NCBI GenBank assembly: GCA_043721775.1
Contig: JAYSQA010000114.1
Coordinates: 1-55,618, forward strand
DNA: 55,618 nt
Direction: 5' to 3'
Source: Stagnihabitans sp043721775
Lineage (GTDB): Bacteria; Pseudomonadota; Alphaproteobacteria; Rhodobacterales; Rhodobacteraceae
Both the position numbers and the translations under genes were made by a program. Numbering within the stretch: the stretch's first letter is position 1; each line of letters opens with the position of its first letter. Under the pieces are notes generated by a model. That model was not told the DNA's origin and searched no databases. It worked only from the letters and a program-made list of their open reading frames with translations. Below are positions 49,005-55,618 of this stretch, piece by piece.

Positions 49005-50579
49005 TCAGTTTCCGGCCAGTTTCCGGGCCAGCAGATATCCCGGGCCCGCCCCGGTGCCTGCGCCGGGCCAAACGGCGGCCCCGGTCAGGTGCAGGTTCTG
49101 GATCGGGGTCGAGCCGTCGGCATGCCCGCGCATGGGACGGAAAAGGAAGTGCTGTGACAGGTGGTGCGACCCGCAGACCTGATCGCCGCCGACAAGATTG
49201 GGATTGTCGGCCTCAAAATCCACCGGGTTCACCAGGCGGCGGGCGAGGGTCTTCGCCCTTGTGCCCGGGGCATGCGCCTCAAGAATATCCAGCGCGCGTT
49301 CAGCAAAGGGCAGGGTGGCGTCGGTCCAGTCGGTGCCGGTGATTTCGCCCTTGGCATCGCCCAGGATGACACCGGGCACCAAGCGGACCTGCACCCAAAG
49401 TGTGTGCTTGCCCTTCGGCGCGCGTGAGGGGTCGACGACGGTGGGTTGCCCCACCACAAGGACCGGCTCGTCCGGCAGAAGCCCGGCCTTGGCCTGTTGA
49501 TAGGTGCGCGCCATCTGATCCAGGCTGGGGACAATGTGGACATAGGCGAAGGTTTTCAGATCCGGCACGTTCCAGTCCGGCAGGCCCGACAGCGCCAGGT
49601 GGATCATCATCGTGCCGGGCGCATGGGCAAAGCGGATCATGCCCTGGTCAAAGGCGGGCGTCGTGCCGCCGGTCAGTCTTGGCAGGACGCGGGGTGCCAC
49701 ACCGGCGATGACCGCCTTGGTCGCGGTGATCTTGCGGCCATCCGCCAGTTCAATGCCGCTGGCACGGGCGCCGTCATGCAGGATACGGGTGACGGGTGCG
49801 TTCAATTCCACCACCCCACCCCGCGCCTGAACGGCCGTCACCAGCGCCTTGATGATCGTATCCGCGCCGCCCTGACCTATCACCATGCCGAAGGCCTGAC
49901 CTGCCATCCCCTCCAGATAGGGAAACATCGCGCCGCCCGCGACATCGGGGGCGAAGTCCAGATGCATGCCCCAGGCCCCCAGAAGTGCTTGGACATGCGG
50001 GTGTTTGAAGGTGTCCGTCAGCCACGCCCTGGGCGATTGCAGCAGAAAGCGGGTCAGGTCCAGCGTGCCGCCAATGCCCTTCGCCCGCAGTGTTTTAAAC
50101 ATGAAATATGCAAGCGCACGCAGTTTCATCGGACTGCCAAGCAGGCCGAACAGATGCGGAGCCTCTGCCCCGAAGCCTGCGAACAGGCGCTTCCATGTAA
50201 TGGCATCCTCAGGCGACAGCGCAGCGATCAGGGCTGTAGTCTCGTCCAGGCGGGTCGAAACGCCAACGTGTTTTCCATCCGGGAAAGAGGACGCGAAGGG
50301 TTTGGCGACTGGCACGAAAGCGCAGCCGTGTTTGGCCAGTTCCGCGCCGTACAGCTTGAAAAACGGGCTTCCGGCGAACAAAGACAGGTTCATCGCGGCC
50401 CAGTCATGGCGAAAGCCGGGCAGGGTGTATTCACCGGTTTTCACAGCACCCCCTGCCACCGAGGCGCGTTCAAAGACACCGACGCGCCAGCCCTTGGCCG
50501 ACAGGTGCAACGCGGCGGCCAGCGTGTTGTGGCCCGCCCCAATCAGCACTGCGTCGAACGCGCGGTCAAGCTGTGGCAA
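49005..50579 (-). CDS. Phytoene desaturase-like FAD-dependent oxidoreductase, copy 1
   Basis: 524 residues. The FAD motif DAVLIGAGHNTLAAALHLSA starts at residue 9, GGAVKTGEYTLPGFRHDWAA follows, and the C-terminal FAD block HLTGAAVWPGAGTGAGPGYL ends it. It resembles the CrtI-like, amine-oxidase-related NAD(P)/FAD proteins of unknown function rather than carotenoid enzymes; no carotenoid genes are nearby. The likely start is a TTG at 50579 with GGAGG before it; ATG 50642 is possible but lies in the promoter region. It is first in the minus-strand operon with the ABC transporter. It is a paralogue of the gene at 51511-53067. Confidence 0.83.
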   Translation of the reverse strand: MPQLDRAFDAVLIGAGHNTLAAALHLSAKGWRVGVFERASVAGGAVKTGEYTLPGFRHDWAAMNLSLFAGSPFFKLYGAELAKHGCAFVPVAKPFASSFPDGKHVGVSTRLDETTALIAALSPEDAITWKRLFAGFGAEAPHLFGLLGSPMKLRALAYFMFKTLRAKGIGGTLDLTRFLLQSPRAWLTDTFKHPHVQALLGAWGMHLDFAPDVAGGAMFPYLEGMAGQAFGMVIGQGGADTIIKALVTAVQARGGVVELNAPVTRILHDGARASGIELADGRKITATKAVIAGVAPRVLPRLTGGTTPAFDQGMIRFAHAPGTMMIHLALSGLPDWNVPDLKTFAYVHIVPSLDQMARTYQQAKAGLLPDEPVLVVGQPTVVDPSRAPKGKHTLWVQVRLVPGVILGDAKGEITGTDWTDATLPFAERALDILEAHAPGTRAKTLARRLVNPVDFEADNPNLVGGDQVCGSHHLSQHFLFRPMRGHADGSTPIQNLHLTGAAVWPGAGTGAGPGYLLARKLAGN

Positions 50580-50718
50580 ACGATCATCCCTCCGGTTACG
50601 GCTTACAGGATATTTGCAAATGCATCTAAATCTGTCTAGCATGATTTTTATCCGGCACGGGCCATATCGCGCCGCCCTGCCAGACGGATTAGCAAGCATA
50701 GCGACAGGGAGAGTATCA
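50580..50718. promoter_or_regulatory. Divergent promoter region of the two putative catabolic operons
   Basis: A 139-bp gap between the two divergent flavoenzyme/cyclase operons. It contains the 10-bp perfect palindrome ATTTGCAAAT at 50612-50621 in an AT-rich stretch (50608-50635) that stands out from the GC-rich surroundings. This is the obvious place for both promoters and for binding by the MarR regulator encoded at 53064. Confidence 0.5.
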
Positions 50719-51510
50719 ATGACATCTGCAAACGTGCTGGCCAGTCTGGCCGGAATGCTGGCCTCGGGCGGGGTTGAGGTGGTGGATTGCACCGGGGTTC
50801 TGGGGCCGGACACGCCCCTCTTGAAACTGCCACCGGATTTCGCCAAGGACACGCCGAAGATCGAGATCCATACGATTTCCAACTATGACGAGAACGGGCC
50901 GTTCTGGGCGTGGAACTGGCTGAAAGTGGGGGAGCATTCGGGCACCCACTTCGACGCGCCGCATCACTGGATCACCGGCAAGGATTATGCCGACGGGTAT
51001 ACGGATACCCTGGCCGTGCAGCGCTTGGTCGCTCCGGTCAACGTGCTGGACTTTGCCGCCGAGTGTGGGGCGGACCCGGACTTCCTGTTGACCATCGACC
51101 ATGTGCAGGCGTGGGAGGCCAAGCATGGTGCGATCAACGCCGACGAGTGGGTTGTCTTGCGCAGCGATTGGGACAAGCGCGGCCATGACGAGGCGCTGTT
51201 CCTGAACGCCGACGCCACCGGGCCGCATACTCCGGGGCCTACGGCAGAGGTTATTCAGTATCTGTTGTCGAAGGGCATCGTCGGCTGGGGCAGCCAGTGC
51301 ATCGGCACCGATGCCGGGCAAGCCGGTGGCATGACGCCGCCGTTCCCGGCGCATAATTTGCTGCACAAGAACAACTGCTTTGGGCTGGCCAGCCTTGCCA
51401 ATCTGGACCGGTTGCCTGCCAAGGGGGCGATCCTGATTGCGGCGCCGTTGAAGATCAAGAACGGGACGGGGTCTCCGATCCGGGCTTTGGCTTTGGTTCC
51501 GAGAGCGTAA
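50719..51510 (+). CDS. Cyclase-family metal-dependent hydrolase (kynurenine formamidase-like)
   Basis: 263 residues. The metal-binding signature HSGTHFDAPHHW is at residues 73-84, with the early VVDCTGVLGPDTP and the later WGSQCIGTDAGQ and FPAHNLLHKNNCFGLASLAN (His in AHNLLHKN). The PF04199 family hydrolyses amides or lactones, or cyclises. No signal peptide is seen. ATG 50719 follows AGGGAGAG. It begins the plus-strand operon and its stop directly abuts the next ATG. Assignment as kynurenine formamidase is not supported because no kynurenine genes are present. Confidence 0.85.
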   Translation: MTSANVLASLAGMLASGGVEVVDCTGVLGPDTPLLKLPPDFAKDTPKIEIHTISNYDENGPFWAWNWLKVGEHSGTHFDAPHHWITGKDYADGYTDTLAVQRLVAPVNVLDFAAECGADPDFLLTIDHVQAWEAKHGAINADEWVVLRSDWDKRGHDEALFLNADATGPHTPGPTAEVIQYLLSKGIVGWGSQCIGTDAGQAGGMTPPFPAHNLLHKNNCFGLASLANLDRLPAKGAILIAAPLKIKNGTGSPIRALALVPRA

Positions 51511-53067
51511 ATGCGGCCTGATCACGTCATCATCGGTTCGGGGATCAACGCTTTGGTGGCGGGTGCGATGCTTGCGCTGAAGGGTGACCGCGTGCTGCTG
51601 CTGGAGCGGTCTGACCGCATTGGTGGCTGTTTGCGGACTGATGAGATTACCTTGCCGGGTTTTCGGCATGATGTGATGGCCGCGACGTTCGTTCTGTTCA
51701 TGACCGGGCCGGCGGGGGCTGACTTGGGCCCCCATCTGGCGCGGCATGGGTTTGAATACTGCCATTCGCCGCATCCGACCGCCGTGGTGCGGCCGGGCGG
51801 TGAGGCTTTGGTTCTGACGATGGACCGGGAGAAGAATATCAGCGCCTTCAATGCGCAGGCGATGGGGGATGGTGACGCCCATGCGGCGGTTGTGGGCCAG
51901 ATCGGGGCGGATGCGCCATTTCTGTTTTCCTTGCTGGGCGGAGAGTTGTGGTCTTGGGCCACGTTCAAACTGCTGTTTGCCCAAGCGCGCAAGCGCGGGC
52001 TGAAGGGGTTGGCTGCGTGGTTCGGGCAGGCGCTGGTTCCGGCGCGCGGGTGGCTGGAGACGGATTTCCAAAGCCCCACGGTGCAGGCTTTGTTCGCGCC
52101 GTGGAGCTTGCATTGCGGGCTGACGCCGGAGAGTGCTTACGGCGGCCAGATGGCACGGGTGATCGCCTTTGCCTTGGAGGCTGCTGGTGCGCCGATTTCC
52201 AAGGGTGGCGCGGGGAAAGCGGCGGAAGCGTTCCGGGCGTTGATTGAGGAGAAGGGTGGGGAAATTCGCACCCTCGCCGATGTGGACAGGATTCTGGTGC
52301 GGGACGGACGGGTGACGGGCGTGGCTTTGGCCTCGGGCGAGGAGATTGCTTGCGGGTCGGTTCTGGCCTCGGTGGCGCCCGGGCAGTTGCTGGGGCGGTT
52401 GTTGCGGGATGTGAATTTGCCCGCTGACACGGCGGCGGCGAAGGGCTTTCGTCATGGCCGGGGGAATTTCCAGCTGCATTATGCGCTGGATCGGCATCCG
52501 GAGTGGCTGTCTGCGGGCCTTGATGATGTGGCTTTGATCCATCTGGCGGATGGCATCGACAGCGTGTCGAAGTCGGCCAATGAGGCGGAGCGGGGGATGC
52601 TGCCTGCGGTGCCCACGATCTGTGTGGGGCAGCCGCATCGGCTGGATGCCTCGCGCTGTCCTGCGGGGAAGGCGATCTTGTGGGTTCAGGTACCGGACGC
52701 GCCAAGGGTGATCAAGGGGGATGCGGGCGGCAAGATTTCCGGGTCGGATTGGGATGCGGTGCGAGAGGCCTATGCGGACCGGATTGAGGAGATTTTGGCG
52801 CGGCATATCAAGGATTTCGCGGCGATCAAGCTGGCGCGGAGGGCTTATTCGCCCAAGGATCTTGAGGCGATGAATGTCAATCTGGTGGGGGGTGACCCTT
52901 ACGGCGGGCTGTGCAGCATCGACCAGTTCTTCATCTGGCGGCCCTTTGCGCAGTCTGCGGGGGGCAGCCACGTGCGCGGGCTAAGCCATATCGGCGCTTC
53001 AACCCATCCGGGGCCGGGGGTGGGCGGAGGGTCAGGCTTTCTGGCGGCCAAGAGGTTGGGCGCATGA
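51511..53067 (+). CDS. Phytoene desaturase-like FAD-dependent oxidoreductase, copy 2
   Basis: 518 residues. FAD motif HVIIGSGINALVAGAMLALK at residues 5-24, IGGCLRTDEITLPGFRHDVM, and the C-terminal LSHIGASTHPGPGVGGGSGF. It aligns with copy 1 across its length (shared LPGFRHD, NLVGGD, the C-terminal Gly-rich FAD block), so the two arose by duplication and now flank the divergent promoter on opposite strands. The substrate is unknown. It starts at the base after the cyclase stop and overlaps the marR gene by ATGA. Confidence 0.85.
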   Translation: MRPDHVIIGSGINALVAGAMLALKGDRVLLLERSDRIGGCLRTDEITLPGFRHDVMAATFVLFMTGPAGADLGPHLARHGFEYCHSPHPTAVVRPGGEALVLTMDREKNISAFNAQAMGDGDAHAAVVGQIGADAPFLFSLLGGELWSWATFKLLFAQARKRGLKGLAAWFGQALVPARGWLETDFQSPTVQALFAPWSLHCGLTPESAYGGQMARVIAFALEAAGAPISKGGAGKAAEAFRALIEEKGGEIRTLADVDRILVRDGRVTGVALASGEEIACGSVLASVAPGQLLGRLLRDVNLPADTAAAKGFRHGRGNFQLHYALDRHPEWLSAGLDDVALIHLADGIDSVSKSANEAERGMLPAVPTICVGQPHRLDASRCPAGKAILWVQVPDAPRVIKGDAGGKISGSDWDAVREAYADRIEEILARHIKDFAAIKLARRAYSPKDLEAMNVNLVGGDPYGGLCSIDQFFIWRPFAQSAGGSHVRGLSHIGASTHPGPGVGGGSGFLAAKRLGA

Positions 53068-53525
53068 GGGACGATCTGCCCCGGCTTGGCGAGATCGGGC
53101 TGGCGAACTATCCGCCTTACCTGATGAACCGAATCATGGGGCGCTATAATGCCGCGATAAGGGCGGAGATGGCCAAGCTGGGCCTGACCACACCAAAGAT
53201 GCGGGCGCTGGCGGTGCTGTCGGTGATGGACGGTCAGCTGATCGGGCAACTGGCGGTCCATGCGATTGTCGAGGCTTCGACCCTGTCACGCGCCGTCGAT
53301 GCCTTGCAGACGGACGGGCTGGTGCGGCGGGCGGCGGATGCCGCTGACAGCCGGTCAGTCCGGGTCTTCATCACGCAAGCGGGGCGGGCAGCGTTTGAAA
53401 GCCTGTGGCCGCATATGGCCGATACTTATCAGGACATGTTCGCCGGGATCGACCCCGACGAACAGCGCGCCTTCGTGGCGACATTGCAGAAAATTCACGC
53501 CAACACCCAGAAGTCAGAGGTTTGA
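53064..53525 (+). CDS. MarR-family transcriptional regulator
   Basis: 153 residues. Winged helix: MGRYNAAIRAEMAKLGLTTP, recognition helix part VEASTLSRAVDALQTDGLVRR, and wing ADSRSVRVFITQAGRAAFES. It is encoded between the flavoenzyme and the 2-oxoacid oxidoreductase, overlapping the former by ATGA and with a one-base gap to the latter. It is not closely similar to the MarR of the anthranilate cluster. It probably controls the divergent region at 50580-50718. Confidence 0.9.
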   Translation: MRDDLPRLGEIGLANYPPYLMNRIMGRYNAAIRAEMAKLGLTTPKMRALAVLSVMDGQLIGQLAVHAIVEASTLSRAVDALQTDGLVRRAADAADSRSVRVFITQAGRAAFESLWPHMADTYQDMFAGIDPDEQRAFVATLQKIHANTQKSEV

Positions 53526-53526
53526 C

Positions 53527-55618
53527 ATGGCAGAACGGTCCTTCAAGGCGGAAGTCGAATATTTGCGGCTTGGGGAAGGCGAGACCTTCACTGGCGAGGG
53601 GATTCTGGCGATCACCAAGGCGCTCTTGGAAAACGGCGTGGGTTATGTCGGCGGCTATCAGGGCGCGCCGATTTCCCACCTGATGGATGTGCTGGCCGAT
53701 GCCGAGGAGTTGCTGGGGGAATTGGGCGTGCGGTTTGAAGCCAACGCCAATGAGGCGGCGGCGGCGGCGATGCTTGCGGCCTCGGTCCATTATCCGATCC
53801 GGGGGGCGGTGACGTTCAAAGGGCCGGTCGGGGTCAATGTCGCCTCGGATGCTTTGGCCAACCTGGCGTCATCGGGGGTGAATGGCGGGGCTTTGATCAT
53901 CCTGGGGGAGGATTATGGCGAAGGCTCCAGCATCATGCAGGAGCGTAGCCATGCCTTTGCCATGAAGTCGCAGTTCTGGTTGCTGGACCCCAGGCCCAAT
54001 TTGCCGTCGATCACCAAGGCGGTGGCGGATGGCTTTGACCTGTCGGAGGCTTCGAACAGCCCGGTGATGCTGATGGTGCGCATCCGGTCGTGTCATGTGA
54101 CCGGCAGCTTTGCCACCAAGGCCAACCGCAGGCCGACGCTGTCGGTGAAGGAAGCGCTGAGCGCGCCGCAATCTGACTTTGCCCGGGTTGTGTTGCCGCC
54201 GATGTCTTATGTGCATGAGCAGGACAAGATCAAGAACCGCTGGCCTGCGGCGGAGCGCTTCATCCTGGAACGCGGGTTGAACGAGGTGTTCGGGCCGAAA
54301 TCTGCGTCAGTCGGGCTGGTCATTCAGGGCGGCATGTACAACGGCGTCATCCGGGCGCTGCAACGGCTGGGGCTGGCGGATATCTACGGCGCAAGTCAGG
54401 TGCCGATTTATGTGCTGAACGTGACGTACCCGCTGATCTCGTCCGAGTTTCTGGCGTTCTGCACGGGCAAAGAGCAAATTCTGGTCATTGAGGAAGGCCA
54501 GCCAGAGTTCATTGAGCAGACCTTGACAACCTACCTGTACCGGGCCGGGTCGACGGTAAAGCTGCACGGCAAGGGCATGTTGCCGATGGCGGGTGAGTAT
54601 ACCGGGCAGGTGATGCTGGACGGGCTGACGGCTTTCCTGCGGCAGGCGGCGCCGGATATGTTGCCAGCCATGGTGCGGGCGCCCAATCAGGACCGGCCCA
54701 AGGTGCCGGACCTGTCGAAGACCGTGCCGATCCGGCCTCCGGGCTTTTGCACAGGCTGCCCGGAAAGGCCGATCTTTGCCGCGATGAAGCTGGTGCAGAA
54801 GCAGACGGGCAAGTTGCAGATCACGGCGGATATCGGGTGCCATCTGTTTGGCAGCCTGCCGCCGTTCGAGATCGGCGGGGCCACCATGGGCTACGGCCTT
54901 GGCCCGGCCGCCAATGGTGCGTTTGACGGCGGCGGCGAACGTCGCCCGATTGCGATCATCGGCGACGGCGGCTTTTGGCACAGCGGGCTGAACGCGTCCT
55001 TCACCAACATGGCCTTCAACAAATCCGACGGCGTGGCGATTGTGGTCGACAACTACTATTCCGCCGCCACCGGGGGGCAGGACAACATGTCCTCCCGCGC
55101 TGACAACGCCACCAAATCGACCAAGAACCCGATCTCCCGCGCGCTGCACGGCATCGGCATCGGCTGGGTCCGCCAGATCGACAACACCTATGACGTCGGC
55201 AGACTGCGCGACACCCTGCGCGCGGCGCTGACCACCAAAACCCCCGGCCCCAAGGTCATCGTTGCCTCGTCAGAATGTATGCTGAACAAACAGCGCCGCG
55301 AAAAACCGCTGCGCAATCAGGCGATCAAAGACGGTCGCCGCGTCGAAGCCCCGCGTTTTGGCGTCGATGAAGACATCTGCACCGGCGACCATGCCTGCAT
55401 CCGTCTGTCCGGCTGCCCCTCGCTGTCGCTCAAGCGGCTCGACGACCCGCTGCGCGACGATCCGGTGGCTGCAATCGACCAATCCTGCGTCGGTTGCGGC
55501 AATTGCGGCGAGGTGGCCGATGCCGCCATCCTGTGCCCCAGCTTTTACCGCGCCGACGTGATCCACAACCCAAGCCGCTTGGAACGCCGCCTGGCCGCCT
55601 TCCGCGCCGGGATCATCC
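53527..55618 (+). CDS. Indolepyruvate-type 2-oxoacid:ferredoxin oxidoreductase (IorA-like), 3' end beyond window
   Basis: At least 697 residues, open at the window edge. The N-terminal pyrimidine-binding domain has GYVGGYQGAPISHLMDVLAD and TFKGPVGVNVASDALANLAS. The CTGCPERPIF motif and the TPP motif GDGGFWHSGLNAS (479-491) with AIVVDNYYSAATGGQ follow. A C-terminal ferredoxin region has Cys618, Cys624, Cys630 and Cys654, Cys657, Cys660, giving iron-sulfur clusters. It would oxidatively decarboxylate an aryl or branched 2-oxoacid to the acyl-CoA. The gamma/beta part is either fused or encoded next, outside the window. Start one base after the marR stop. Confidence 0.88.
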   Translation, partial: MAERSFKAEVEYLRLGEGETFTGEGILAITKALLENGVGYVGGYQGAPISHLMDVLADAEELLGELGVRFEANANEAAAAAMLAASVHYPIRGAVTFKGPVGVNVASDALANLASSGVNGGALIILGEDYGEGSSIMQERSHAFAMKSQFWLLDPRPNLPSITKAVADGFDLSEASNSPVMLMVRIRSCHVTGSFATKANRRPTLSVKEALSAPQSDFARVVLPPMSYVHEQDKIKNRWPAAERFILERGLNEVFGPKSASVGLVIQGGMYNGVIRALQRLGLADIYGASQVPIYVLNVTYPLISSEFLAFCTGKEQILVIEEGQPEFIEQTLTTYLYRAGSTVKLHGKGMLPMAGEYTGQVMLDGLTAFLRQAAPDMLPAMVRAPNQDRPKVPDLSKTVPIRPPGFCTGCPERPIFAAMKLVQKQTGKLQITADIGCHLFGSLPPFEIGGATMGYGLGPAANGAFDGGGERRPIAIIGDGGFWHSGLNASFTNMAFNKSDGVAIVVDNYYSAATGGQDNMSSRADNATKSTKNPISRALHGIGIGWVRQIDNTYDVGRLRDTLRAALTTKTPGPKVIVASSECMLNKQRREKPLRNQAIKDGRRVEAPRFGVDEDICTGDHACIRLSGCPSLSLKRLDDPLRDDPVAAIDQSCVGCGNCGEVADAAILCPSFYRADVIHNPSRLERRLAAFRAGII

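Noticed and set aside
50719..51510. Reading the cyclase as KynB and linking it to the anthranilate cluster as a tryptophan-to-anthranilate pathway
   Set aside because: It is 16 kb from the anthranilate genes, in a different operon, and no tryptophan dioxygenase or kynureninase is in the window.
49005..53067. Carotenoid biosynthesis genes
   Set aside because: The two proteins share the phytoene-desaturase fold, but no crtB, crtE or crtY is nearby and they are linked to a transporter, a cyclase and a 2-oxoacid oxidoreductase.
1..55618. CRISPR arrays, tRNA or rRNA genes, insertion sequences, prophage genes
   Set aside because: No regularly spaced repeats, cloverleaf-like segments, transposase or phage motifs were found on reading both strands.

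Overview
The window is one continuous piece of a GC-rich alphaproteobacterial chromosome, most likely Rhodobacteraceae. The evidence is the codon use, the tight ATGA-overlapped operons, the alphaproteobacterial type of DNA polymerase IV with an N-terminal zinc ribbon, and the two families of short palindromic intergenic repeats. No rRNA, tRNA, CRISPR array, insertion sequence or phage gene was seen. All functions below come from reading the translated sequence by eye; no database search was run.

Layout. 1-7.1 kb: the glutamate synthase locus (end of gltD, two secreted paralogous proteins of unknown function, an alpha/beta hydrolase, gltB). 7.3-11.4 kb: housekeeping and unknown genes (DUF1269 protein, mtgA, a GST, then on the minus strand a rhodanese, a TolB-like propeller and an unknown conserved protein). 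11.4-12.8 kb: an MFS efflux gene broken by two frameshifts. 13.1-18.7 kb: a co-directional sugar or alcohol oxidation operon (two GMC oxidoreductases, a Dabb protein, a LacI regulator, a glycerate 2-kinase) preceded by two LacI-type palindromes. 18.8-25.0 kb: an extracytosolic flavin electron-transfer module (ApbE, a membrane PepSY-flavodoxin reductase, a DUF2271 protein carrying an apparent flavinylation motif, a small PepSY protein) divergent from its probable two-component system.

25.0-34.5 kb: a complete-looking aerobic CoA-dependent anthranilate (2-aminobenzoate) degradation cluster: aryl-CoA ligase, RidA-like protein, acyl-CoA dehydrogenase, two crotonases, MarR regulator, SDR, a fused 2-aminobenzoyl-CoA monooxygenase/reductase and a 3-hydroxyacyl-CoA dehydrogenase. 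They are arranged as two divergent operons around a double palindromic operator. 34.4-43.7 kb: dinB, a small antitoxin-like remnant, an NgoMIV-type restriction-modification pair with lower GC than its surroundings, a ParB-like protein, stomatin/NfeD, a GST, NUDIX, pyrF, a ROK kinase and cutC.

43.8-55.6 kb: two divergent operons that look like one catabolic system. The minus-strand operon has a phytoene-desaturase-like flavoenzyme plus a full dipeptide-type ABC transporter. The plus-strand operon has a metal-dependent cyclase/amidohydrolase, a second phytoene-desaturase-like flavoenzyme, a MarR regulator and a TPP/Fe-S 2-oxoacid (indolepyruvate-type) oxidoreductase that runs off the window. 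Its substrate is unknown, and it is the best candidate here for an undescribed pathway.
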